A DNA stretch of 64,000 bases from positions 13,530,082-13,594,081 of the forward strand of contig OZ025211.1 in assembly GCA_964019055.1 (NCBI GenBank), written 5' to 3'. Every line of letters starts with the position of its first letter. The stretch's first letter is position 1. Made by a program: the position numbers and the translations under genes. Below the pieces are notes generated by a model. It was given only the letters and a program-made list of their open reading frames with translations. It did not search any database and had not been told where the DNA came from. Shown piece after piece: positions 40,701-50,094 of the stretch. The DNA comes from Anthopleura xanthogrammica (taxonomy: Eukaryota > Cnidaria > Anthozoa > Actiniaria > Actiniidae).

Positions 40701-41524
40701 GTATCTTCTTTTTGTTCTGCCAGAGCTTGATCCCATGGTGTTTTTAAGATGTTACGAATTGGAATGACGTCACGCTTTCCTAAATATATATTTAATTGTT
40801 GTAAAGGTGTGGTTGAATCTGCATCATCACCTTCGGAGCTATCACTGTCTTGTAGATGCTATAGATGCTTGATCGTTTTTCATCAGTTGATAGACTTCCT
40901 GTCGTGTAATGACTACCAACCTTCACATCGATATGGCTATTTTCAGGCGTCTGCAGCAAGAGAACATGAGTTTTTTAGAATCATTCACAAAACCGGTAAA
41001 TAATTCACAGAAAAATATAATTTATAATGAAAATTAAAAAAACACAGACATACAGTATATGCGTGTGTATCAATCTTGAACAGATTAATGAACATACCAA
41101 CGTAAGTTTTTTCAAATGAGAAGTAAATGCACTGACTTCATCTTCTTCAACTTCTTCTTTGGCAGAAGAATCAAGATCACTAGTATCCTTCAACTCGATA
41201 GGGCGATTTTCAGGCGTCTGCAGCAAGAGAAAATAAGGTTTTTTAGAATCATTCACACAGAAAAACAATACAGTAATTAAAAAACCAGCTTAAACAGAAG
41301 TCTATAGCTATGGACTTCTTGCTTGAATAGATACGTGGGGGATAGCAGTTTTAAACAGGTAAATGAGCATACCAATAATGCAAGTGGTTTGAAAAGAGAA
41401 GTAACTTCACTGTCTTCTTCTTCTTTAACTTCTTTGGTAGACTTATCATGATCTGCTAATTTCGTTTTATCACTTTTTTCCTTACAAATAGCATCGAGGA
41501 TTCCTCTACAACTGCGGCACAACC
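37787..41524 (-). pseudogene. Transposase candidate of the TTAA element (DNAGCYH / C2H2 family)
   Basis: Exons on the minus strand: 41524-41373 (GLCRSCRGILDAICKEK), 41217-41098 (PENRPIELKDTSD), 40950-39954 (LNIYLGKRDVIPIRN and RTKRRYTQKAKKVVETVM, LSRSTLHRILKVCSASQRKS, LQGLDNFSAYGVQAFDDLEE, MGMSWSNLQRNKLKSSKRYL), and 39551 on (VHVSAASKVADHCIAYSLSD, SILAWKAHLLRSI, NSILLVQDWVQEVL, YYRQDNAGCYHSGLTM, LDFSDPQGGKGPCDRKAANI). A C2H2 finger follows (FSCPGEGCVKSYQRYSALEH, then LQCGSH), then a basic tail (KRFSSKQKDYLVKAFKIGE) to a stop at 37787. I propose the Asp residues in VQDW, RQDNAG and PCDR as an RNase-H-like triad. Frameshifts near 40740, 40330, 39130 and 39060, a stop at 38150, and no ICPxHR exon mean it is dead. 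From memory this protein is multi-copy in corals and fish. Confidence 0.7.
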
Positions 41525-42808
41525 CTAAAAAAGAAACAAATATATGCTTATGTTCATGCCTGGTGCATAAAGCTCCCAACAGGATTTGGAATTGGAGCTA
41601 TTTGTTATTTGAAGATGCATCATGCCTTATACCTTGCTAAGTATTGATTATGAAAATAATTTGATTAAAATATACTGATTGATACTGACTGAGAACACAA
41701 AAGATATAAGAAAGTAAACTATCCATAATTTTGTATATAATAGAATGGTATTTCTTTTTATGAGTGTATAACTTCAAGGGCGGTTCCAGGGGGGTTGAGA
41801 GGTTTATAAGCCCCACCCCTTCCCCCCTCATATATGTTAATTTCGTTATCTCCGATCATTTTGCTGTGCCTGCCAAACTCGTCTTCCAAAAATCCTGGAT
41901 CCGGCTTTGTACCATCTTAGTGATTTTTTTTTGGTTCCCGCCAAAAATGACAATGAGCGTCCATGAACCAACGATCAATTAGCATAGCCGACTCAGCTTA
42001 TCTCGCGCGATCTTCCTCGTACATTTCATTTTGGGTTTTTTTTTTTTTCAAAAATAAAACTCGATGTTAGCAATGCTCATGAATTTAGATGCATTTTCAT
42101 AAAAGTCAATGCTTATATTCTAAATACCTTACAATATGCAAACAAGTACAATTTGAAGTCACTGAACACCTTAGGCCGAATGGAAGACTGCGTGCAAATG
42201 ACAGAACTGAGCCCAATGCAAGGATTTATCGCGATCCACGAAGCCAAATTTACGAGAGATATACTGAACCAACTTACCTGAACCAACTGGTATACATTTT
42301 CCGGTTTTTTCAAAAATTACTTCAAAGAACATTTTTCCAATTCCTTGCTCTGCTTTAGGCCATTTTCTTTGATTATCGTGTTTCGAAATTTCAGCATTGT
42401 CTACATAAACTGCGATCCAAAATTATAAAACCCGAATTTAAGTATAGGAAAATATTTAGAATAAGAGTAAAACCTGTAAAGCCAACTTTCATCAAGGCCT
42501 TATTTCAAGGTCGTAAGTAAATAATTGGCCACCGGTCGCTTCATCTTGAATAGGTAAATACCTAGCTACTTTAAGTATCACAACTAGAAATTGCAACTTA
42601 TGTACCATTTCTACTAGCTCTTCGTCAGGTAATTTATCTCAGTTTTAATTCTCATCAGCCGGTTATGTTGTGTTTTGTGTGTGTGTCTAAATTTCGCATA
42701 AATCTAATATTTAAAAAAAAATTAATATAAAGAATGAAATAAAAAAATTTGTTGTTTTTAGAAATTGTCAAAGTACTATAATTAATATAGGTCGTGAAAT
42801 TATCTATA

Positions 42809-43556
42809 GATCGTGCCGGTGCATATGTTTACATCCTTATTTTGAAATGTAACGAAAATGATTTTAAACTAAAGTCCAACAAGGGCAAAGAATTTTAATG
42901 TATTGCATTTAGTATCTAATATTAATATAAGACAAATATCAGAAATGAAGCATAATAAAAATATAATGGGATACAGTCATGTCTGCCTCGAACAGGTTTT
43001 TTTGGATGCCAAGTCGAAACAACCTAAATTTCTCTGAATTCGAGAGTTTCGTATATAGCGCTCATTGAATAACCCAAACTGAATTTTACATATCATTTAG
43101 CTTAATATTCGAAGTTATTATGGCTGGAATTTAAGATAAATCCGAGTACCCGGTGCACATGAAAATAAGCTTTGCAAACTAAGGGTGAAATTTAAATATC
43201 TAAGAACCCGAAAAATGTAGTTCGTAAATAGTTTCTGATCACTTATTAAATCGTGTGTCCCTATTAATATTTTAGCTTAAATTTATCTTTAACCTATTCT
43301 TTAAACAGATTTTCTCTAGTTTGCTTCATTTTTTTACGCGAACGCCTTTTTCAGACCTACCATTTTCGCCTTCGATTTGGGCTTAATTGAGGCCGCCGGC
43401 GACCAAAATCGATTTTTTCAAAATAAAAGTGAAATTATCGAAAATGAACACCAGTACGTTTAACTATGTGGTATTCTACATGTTTGGACCAAATATGAAC
43501 AAAATCGATGTTTTCACTGTGGCCACGCGATGTTTGATTTTTACAGACACGGCCTC
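42809..43556. repeat. Right long terminal inverted repeat
   Basis: About 748 bp, inverse of the left arm with small indels. Contains GGTACCCGG-like and TCCGAGTACCCGGTGCACAT landmarks. Confidence 0.93.
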
Positions 43557-43560
43557 TTAA

Positions 43561-43662
43561 TGCATCATTTGTAGTATTCGTTCGTCCAGAATTATTTTTC
43601 CTCAAGGAGTTTACGGCTTCTACAAGGCGATCCAGTATCTTAGATGATATCGAAGATGGCAT
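43561..43662 (-). pseudogene. First half of a reading frame split by the TTAA transposon
   Basis: ATG at 43662 begins MPSSISSKILDRLVEAVNSL and reads to NTTNDA at the TTAA. Joined across the element at a single TTAA it continues as LNNLYPSTRGRGS at 36108. I do not recognise the protein. The first half has a helical, leucine-spaced look. Without the insertion the frame would run about 155 codons to a TGA, and beyond it to a splice donor. Confidence 0.6.
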
Positions 43663-43680
43663 TCACTTGGGACAAACTAG

Positions 43681-44085
43681 TGCCAGGACCTCTCCTCGAA
43701 AAATAGATACTGCTGACCAAATGATCGTGGGCTAAGTATTATATTTGCCAACAAGTATTATATTCGAACAAGTATTAAATTCAAACAAGTATGAATATCT
43801 TCAAGCAAGTATTATTTATTTAATCAAGTATTATATTTTGAAATAATCAAAAATAATTGAAATAATTTTTTCGAACAAGTACGAAATATTTATAAACAAG
43901 TTACTGATTCCAAATGTCGTTCGTTTTCGGAAGTTTTGTTTTGTATTAGGCAAAAAACATCAAATATTAATACAAGTAACAATTGAAATAATGTATTATA
44001 ATTTCAAATAAGGTTTATTTTCATCAAAATAAGTCGTACATTTGCAAAAAAGTATCATATTTATTATGATGTATTTTTGTCTAGA
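43681..44085. other. AT-rich spacer with an imperfect CAAGTATTA repeat
   Basis: Between about 43749 and 43905 the string AACAAGTATTATAT (or a variant) recurs roughly every 16-30 bp (ACAAGTATTATATTCGAAC, ACAAGTATTAAATTCAAAC, CAAGTATTATTTATTTAATC and so on). No gene. Confidence 0.6.
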
Positions 44086-45343
44086 TCAGCGCGCCATATA
44101 TTTTCCATTTCTAAGCGTCGTCATTGCCTTGCATCTTTGTATGAGTGTCAACAAAGTCTGAAATTCGTGTGCAGGGGCATTAACGATAGGCAGTGGGCCA
44201 ACGACTGTGACCTGTGATTCATTAGTAGACAATACCCCATTAAAACCAGACCACCCTGGTATTTTCTGAAGCTCAGGTTGTTGTAGAGCTAGCCGGTTTA
44301 GAATCCAACCAAGCTCCTTGTACGATTCGTCGATTTTTATCTTGTCGGGGGTATACCACTCTTCCTTAACAGTTCCCTGTAGTGCTGGTTCTGGTTTCTT
44401 GTTTTCAAGTAAAACTTCGCTGAGCTCATGTAGCTCTGATGGTACTTCTAGATCCAGATGCCTGTCTGATTTTGGAGTCAACTGAATATCCATTGCCGGT
44501 TCACCAGGTTCCTTTCGACGAAAAGCTGCAACTTGAGTTGCATGAAATTTGCCCGTGCCACTAAGTGTCTCTTCATTTATGTCAATGTTGTCTAAAGCGT
44601 ATTTTATGTAGCTTGTTTCGGACATTTCCGTGAAGTTGCGTGGGACAAAAACCTTTCCATTTTCTTTGTATGTTTCAAGAACATCATTTGCGATAGTATT
44701 GTCTATTGTAAGAACAGTTTCATAGCTAACAGAGTGACCTGCGGAGTGCAAAAGCTGTACAAGCTCTTTCGATCGAGTTGCCTGGTAAACAGTGAGACCC
44801 AAGCCAATATGCTTCAGTGTTAGCTTACGTCCCCTGGAAGCTAGGAGCAACATGTCTTGGCAAATACTTAGTACTCATGTTTGCACATCTGCGTCCGATT
44901 CCTCCTCTTGTTGACCAGAGCACAAGAGAGAAATTAAAATAAACAAACTTTCTGGAACTATTTCCTTGGCACTTGCTTGATTACTTCTTCCAATGCAATT
45001 ATGGCCAGGTGCAGAATTTACATCATGGTGAACCTTAATTGCGACACGGTAAAGCCAACTTAACAATTCAGCATCTATATCAACATATTCTAAGGCATCA
45101 TTGTTCAAATCATCATCACTCGATACAGCTCCCTCTAAATCGTCCTGAGTATTTTGCTCTTTGAGCAATGTACGCAGTGCAGCTTCCTCAAGATTTGGAG
45201 AGACTATTGAATGGGGCTCAGAAGGATTTAATGGAGGGAGAAATGTCACCCTTCCACCAAGAAAACCTTGGATCCTTTCCTTAAACCTGTTGCTCCTGTA
45301 AGCTCCTGACTAACATGATAATCTTGCTTGAGTTTGTGGGTAT
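44086..45343 (-). pseudogene. Middle part of the uncharacterised family (KHIGLGLT / PGWSGFN), 3' of the split
   Basis: From the transposon border at 45343 the frame reads THKLKQDYHVSQELTGATGL and GSKVFLVEG, a TGA, then PPLNPSEPHSIVSPNLEEAA, ELLSWLYRVAIKVHHDVNSA, KEIVPESLFILISLLCSGQQ, and after a shift LASRGRKLTLKHIGLGLTVY, RSKELVQLLHSAGHSVSYET, IANDVLETYKENGKVFVPRN, FHATQVAAFRRKE, LQKIPGWSGFNGVLSTNE and GPLPIVNAPAHEFQTLLTLI, ending near 44086. This is the central region of the family whose C-terminus is at 16.9-18.1 kb and whose N-terminus is at 53.6 kb. Function unknown. Few breaks, so comparatively young decay. Confidence 0.65.
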
Positions 45344-45755
45344 AATAGAGATGTTCCGTGTAAGCTCACTATTTTACTATTTATGATAATGAGTCAACAA
45401 AATATGCAAATTACTAACCACCCAAGCTTTGTAGCGTCTACAAACCTGACTGTATTTAATACACAAACACTTTTTTTCACAATTTGAAATTGATATTTTA
45501 TTGAAACCAAAACAATATATATTCAATGTAGTATAGTATCTTGCGTGCTGTAGTATTTTGAGTGCTATGAAAGGTGAAATATAATCATCTAGTCGATACT
45601 GAAATAATCTGATTTACGAAGCTGAAATATTAATATTGGGTCTATATATTAGTCTGACACTAAATATATGTCTAAAACCGACACCAAATACGTCTAAACC
45701 TGAATTCCCTCAGACAAGGTCCTGTGTATATCACATTTAAGTATACTGATTCGAA

Positions 45756-46258
45756 TTAATCAGTTGAGCTGGAGCTGTCCGCGTATTTGTCCAATAGCAT
45801 GTTAACCTTGTCCAGTGTGTTCATGGCTTTCTTGCACATGGCTACATGCATGTTTTGCACTTTGCTTTTACCTTTGGATCGTTTTTTTTCGTTTAGCTTG
45901 GGGCTTTTTTCGTTTTGCATCTTTTTTGGCGCTTTCCACATCCACAATACTTTGCTCTGCAGAACTCGAGTGATCACTTGGCCCAGGAAAACAACGGGAT
46001 TCTTTGACTCAGAGGTAGTGGCTGTTTTTATCTCACTACTTACAATTCGCCGCATGCGGTTAATCGCTTGTTGGCTATCTTTCTCCATGTAGAATTCCAC
46101 GCAGGAAGAAAAAGGGAGGGAATCAAGGTTGTCTTTTACATGCTCCAGTATGTCTTCCCAGCTTTGTCCATTTTTTTCTTTGTAGCAACGAAGTACCAAT
46201 TCTCTTTCTGGATTCGTAATTCTAGCACGCTTACCTGGAGTTTTACGAGATGGACCTG
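45756..46258 (-). CDS. Accessory protein of the DDE_Tnp_4 transposon (possible DNA-binding partner)
   Basis: After a TTGTATACAG acceptor at 46258 the frame reads SRKTPGKRARITNPERELVL and RCYKEKNGQSWEDILEHVKD, a basic stretch followed by a helical, Trp-containing segment that could be a Myb/SANT-like or trihelix fold. It continues with SQQAINRMRRIVSSEIK, a Lys-rich segment (KSPKLNEKKRSKGKSK) and a helical end NMHVAMCKKAMNTLDKVNML, stopping at 45756 after an acidic, Ser-rich tail. The frame is open. PIF/Harbinger elements carry a Myb-like second protein that helps transposase bind the ends; that role is inferred from position and composition only. An upstream exon probably exists. Confidence 0.5.
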
Positions 46259-46621
46259 TATACAATAATCAGTGTGAAGAGTGAATGTTGATGCTGTGCT
46301 ACACGAAGACACAACAAAACGCTTCCTATAGGACTCGACCATAAAACTTTAATTTTCACAATACCTTGCTCTGATTTCTCAATATTACTCGTGTAAAAGG
46401 ATCTTTCTTCACATGTAGCTAGCTAGCTCGCGTCTTATGTGTAGTTACATCCAACACTGTCTTGTCAGAAATGCTGAGAAAACAAATTCAAGGCATGCTA
46501 ATGCCACTAGCTCGTGCTGGAATTGATGGTAGCATTGTCAATTTTCACATCTACTTGCGAAAGTATTTATCTCCAGCATAAAACGCGCTCACTAGCTTGT
46601 GATTTTTTCACAAGCTGAATA

Positions 46622-47768
46622 ATGTCGAAGATAAACAGGAGAAAGCATGTTAGTAGAAAAAAGAGGAGAGGGCGGGTACTTGAACTTTCTATGCTGCTTA
46701 GTACTATACTGCCTCTTTTGACATATCCGTCTTCGCTTGTGAGTTTTCAAAATTGTTTGCAACGTATTGTAGTCCCTTTTATACTTGTTCTTATTTCTCT
46801 GGGTCCTCCAATGACAGAGTCGAACATTTCGTTGATCAACCGTCTTCCCTTTGGACCACACTTACCTTTTTATGGGCGTGACGTGTTCACCATGTATCGT
46901 CGACATCGATATTTATTTTGGCTAAATACTGGCGAATTACCCGAGACACTAGAACAGATAGTTCGAGATGTTACTCCAGAATTGCGTCGTACTAATAGAA
47001 ATGGGAACATTAGACAGAGACAGAGAAGAGGAAAACTGAATATGACAAATCAAGTGTTAATGGTCATGATCTGGCTAAGGAAGTATTCCTATCTTGATAG
47101 CCTTGTGTTGTTATTTGACGTAAGTACTCAAACTGTATCAGCAATTACCTATCATGTTCCCGTTCTTTGGAGATATTTTCAAAGCAAATTACTTGGCCTA
47201 CCATAGCTGAGTGGAATGCTATGATAGGCTCTTTGGAATCGTTTCCAAATGCGGTAGGGTGCATTGATGGAACCCCTCACAGGATATATAGGCCACAGGT
47301 AGAACCACAGCGTGATTTCTATAGTGGACATCGCCATTATCATCTCCTTAATACACAAATTATCACCTACAATGAACATTAGATTTTTGCAGACCGGGTT
47401 TATTGGTAGTATGGTTGATGCAATGACTTACAGGCTCATGACTCCAGTAGGTCCTGGGAAAGCACTTGATTTACCTCCTGGTGCTATTCTTTTAGCCGAT
47501 CAAGGATACCCTGATATAGAACCTCTTGTGACACTGTTTCGACAGCAGCAAATAAGATGAATGGGGATATTGCAGAAACGCTGTGCCCAGAAATTCAACC
47601 GACGCCTAAGTTACTACCGTGTTTCTGTCGAGCATACAATCAAACATGTGAAATAATATAGAGCAATAGGATCTCTCTGGCGTCACCCACGCTGGTTCCA
47701 ACCGATTGTTGTTGAGCTGTGCACATTTCTCGCACAGCGTCACATAGAGCTATTTCAGACAGTTTGAG
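46622..47768 (+). pseudogene. DDE_Tnp_4 transposase
   Basis: From ATG 46622 the frame has MSKINRRKHVSRKKRRGRVL, LPFYGRDVFTMYRRHRYLFW, KLNMTNQVLMVMIWLRKYSY (a helical DNA-binding part) and FDVSTQTVSAITYHVPVLW. A frameshift at about 47200 leads to AVGCIDGTPHRIYRPQVEPQ (first catalytic D) and DFYSGHRHYHLLNTQ. A second shift leads to GFIGSMVDAMTYRLMTPVGP, GAILLADQGYPDIEPLV (second D) and, after a stop, KFNRRLSYYRVSVEHTIKHV (catalytic E), RHPRWFQPIVVELCTFLAQR and the stop at about 47768. All three acidic residues are present. Two frameshifts and two nonsense codons (47558, 47657) inactivate it. Confidence 0.85.
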
Positions 47769-48108
47769 ACTTGATGAACTAACAAAGTACCTAGGACCAA
47801 TGTGAATAATAATATTTATGTTACATATACTTGAGAATTTTTGATTTCTCGTGAATAATATTTCAGCTTCGTAAATCAGATTATTTCAGTATCGACTAGA
47901 TGATTATGTTTCACCTTTCATAGCACTCAAAATACTACAGCACGCAAGATACTATACTACATTGATCATATATTGTTTTGGTTTCAATAAAATATCAATT
48001 TCAAATTGTGAAAAAAAGTGTTTGTGTGTTAAATACAGTCAGGTTTGTAGACGCTACAAAGCTTGGGTGGTTAGTAAAATCATTTGCATATTTTGTTGAC
48101 TCATTATC

Positions 48109-48256
48109 TGTTATATATTGACCTGCGGTTGTCCTGGGCGCGCATGCGCGTGTAACCGCGTGCTTTTGGATGGTCCGCCATGTTGGATTAAAGAGTTTAC
48201 AAACCAGCAATATAAGTCTCTTCTTTACAGTTTACATTAGTAATTACAATACTACA
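48109..48256 (+). repeat. Ty3 5' LTR
   Basis: 148 bp, GC-rich core GGGCGCGCATGCGCGTG, TG...CA ends. Preceded by TTATC. Confidence 0.95.
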
Positions 48257-48300
48257 ACTGGCGACGAGGATAAAAAATCAAGTGTTCTTCAAGTGTACAA

Positions 48301-50094
48301 ATGGCACAATCACAAATCGGCGCGATAGAGCCGTTTGACGGAGATGACTTTTCCGACTACAGTGAAAGACTCGACTCATATCTGCTCGCAAACAAAATAG
48401 GTATTGTGGATGCAGATGCCAACGAAGCTACAAGTAAAGCAGCAGATCATCAAAAAGTCGCTACAGCTATATCAATTATAGGAAGGTCGGCCTATAAAGT
48501 GTTGAAAGATCTCTGTTTACCTAAAAAACCTACAGATAAAACATACATACAGCTCAAGGAAATCCTACAAAGTTACTACAAACCCAAGGTACTTGAAGTC
48601 GCTGAATCTTACCGCTTCCACCGCACAATCCAAAGTGAGAACGAAAGTGTTATCGAATACGCCAACAAGCTAAAACGCTTGGCAGTACATTGCAATTTTG
48701 GGCCATTCCTGACCAGAGCGTTGAGGGATCAATTTGTAGGGGGAGTGAGAAGTCAAGCTACCAGGAAAAAGTTACTGTCCGAGGACAGAACATTTGATCA
48801 AGCTTTAAAAGTCGCTCAGGCAGACGAGTTAGCCGAGAAAGAATCAAAACGACTTGTTGAAGTTACTGATATTCCTGCAAACCCACAAGTACATGCTGTA
48901 TCTGGCCATAAAGATAAGTCAAAACCTGTTGCTACTACATCCACTGCTGGAGGGAAAAAATGCTACCGATGTGATTCAACTCAACACCTAGCTGATAAAT
49001 GTATTCATGCAAATTCTACCTGCAATTATTGTCATAAGGCAGGACACTTAGCTAGGGTGTGTTTTAAACGAAAGAAAGAAAGTGGCTCTAATCCCCAGAC
49101 TAATCTTGTTACCACTACACCAACAAGTGAAGTAAGAGAGAACCTGTTTACTCCAGATACTGTCTACTTTCGAAATGTTAATTCATCTACAAAGTACCCG
49201 TTGTATCAACTTACAACTACAATTGACAACAAAGATGTTGTTATGGAAGTAGACACTGGCAGTGCTGTAACACTGTTAAGTTCACGTGACTTTAAGAGGT
49301 TAGGGGGCAGTACAAGTACCCTTAAACCTGCTACCCTTATTCTTAAAAGCTACACCGGAGACACCATAAAATGCCTTGGAGAGAAAGAGATGGGTATGAG
49401 AGTGGGAGATCAAGTGCATGATCTTACTATCAGAGTTGTAGAGGGACCTTCTTTGTTAGGAAGGGACATGATGAATAAGTTTACTCTACCCTGGCACAAT
49501 ATATTCAGCGTGGTATCTACTACTTCAGATGATATTATTCAACAGTACCCTGGTCTATTTGACAATAGTACGGTAGGGAAACTCAAGGATGTACAAGTGT
49601 CTTTGAAAGTAAATGATGATAATCCTGTATTTGTAAAACCCAGGGTTGTCCCATTTGCAGTTCGCAGTCAGTATGAAGCAGCTTTAGAGAAGCTCGAAGC
49701 TGAGGATATTATTGAAAAGGTTGAACATTCAGACTGGGCCTCTCCAACAGTCCCTGTTGTGAAGCCTGATGGCAGCATGAGGATATGTGGTGATTACTCA
49801 GTCACCATAAATAAGCATTCTGTTTTGGAGCAGTACCCCGTACCCACCCTTGAAGAGCTACTTAGCAAGTTGTCTGGTGGAAGTAAATACACTAAGCTTG
49901 ACCTCTCCCAAGCCTATCACCAATTAGAGCTGACGCCTGAAAGCAGGAAATACACTACTATAAATACCCACAAGGGACTGTACCAGTACAAACGCCTTAC
50001 TTACTTACGGTATCAGCAGTGCAGTCTCTATTTTCCAGCGAACAATAGAGAATGCCCTTCAAGACTTGCCCGGATGTTGTGTCTACATTTATGA
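48301..50094 (+). CDS. Ty3 Gag, protease and RT N-terminal part
   Basis: ATG at 48301 (MAQSQIGAIEPFDGDDFSDY), 45 bp after the LTR. Gag/capsid-like region to about residue 200 (YKPKVLEVAESYRFHRTIQS, YANKLKRLAVHCNFG), then two CCHC knuckles (CYRCDSTQHLADKC and CNYCHKAGHLARVC), protease with VMEVDTGSAVTLLSSRDF (D-T-G-S) and VVEGPSLLGRDMM, then RT fingers (WASPTVPVVKPDGSMRICGD, YPVPTLEELLSKLSGGSKYT, KLDLSQAYHQLEL). A 4-bp TTAC duplication at about 50000 shifts the frame in RT motif 4, so the rest of this frame to 50094 is nonsense. Gag and protease are intact. Confidence 0.9.
   Translation: MAQSQIGAIEPFDGDDFSDYSERLDSYLLANKIGIVDADANEATSKAADHQKVATAISIIGRSAYKVLKDLCLPKKPTDKTYIQLKEILQSYYKPKVLEVAESYRFHRTIQSENESVIEYANKLKRLAVHCNFGPFLTRALRDQFVGGVRSQATRKKLLSEDRTFDQALKVAQADELAEKESKRLVEVTDIPANPQVHAVSGHKDKSKPVATTSTAGGKKCYRCDSTQHLADKCIHANSTCNYCHKAGHLARVCFKRKKESGSNPQTNLVTTTPTSEVRENLFTPDTVYFRNVNSSTKYPLYQLTTTIDNKDVVMEVDTGSAVTLLSSRDFKRLGGSTSTLKPATLILKSYTGDTIKCLGEKEMGMRVGDQVHDLTIRVVEGPSLLGRDMMNKFTLPWHNIFSVVSTTSDDIIQQYPGLFDNSTVGKLKDVQVSLKVNDDNPVFVKPRVVPFAVRSQYEAALEKLEAEDIIEKVEHSDWASPTVPVVKPDGSMRICGDYSVTINKHSVLEQYPVPTLEELLSKLSGGSKYTKLDLSQAYHQLELTPESRKYTTINTHKGLYQYKRLTYLRYQQCSLYFPANNRECPSRLARMLCLHL

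Larger units (their letters stand above)
36113..43556 (-). mobile_element. TTAA-target DNA transposon with about 750-bp inverted repeats (copy A, complete)
   Basis: TTAA flanks at 36109-36112 and 43557-43560. Outermost bases are GAGGGCATGTCTGTAAAAATC and the inverse of GAGGCCGTGTCTGTAAAAATC. The arms (36113-36899 and 42809-43556) pair along their whole length with scattered differences and end at GGCACGATC/GATCGTGCC. Between them, on the minus strand, is a multi-exon gene with DNAGCYH and a C2H2 finger (37787-41524). The TTAA target is shared with piggyBac and Kolobok, but the terminal bases and the protein do not look like either, so superfamily is left open. The arms are unusually long for these groups. 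Confidence 0.88.

Noticed and set aside
36113..43556. Assignment of the TTAA element to piggyBac
   Set aside because: Target site agrees, but piggyBac ends usually start CCY and its transposase has a different motif set; arms here are much longer.
44086..45249. Intact host gene
   Set aside because: Frame breaks at 45230-45240 and 44860-44875, loss of the C-terminal third and disruption by a transposon; a pseudogene.
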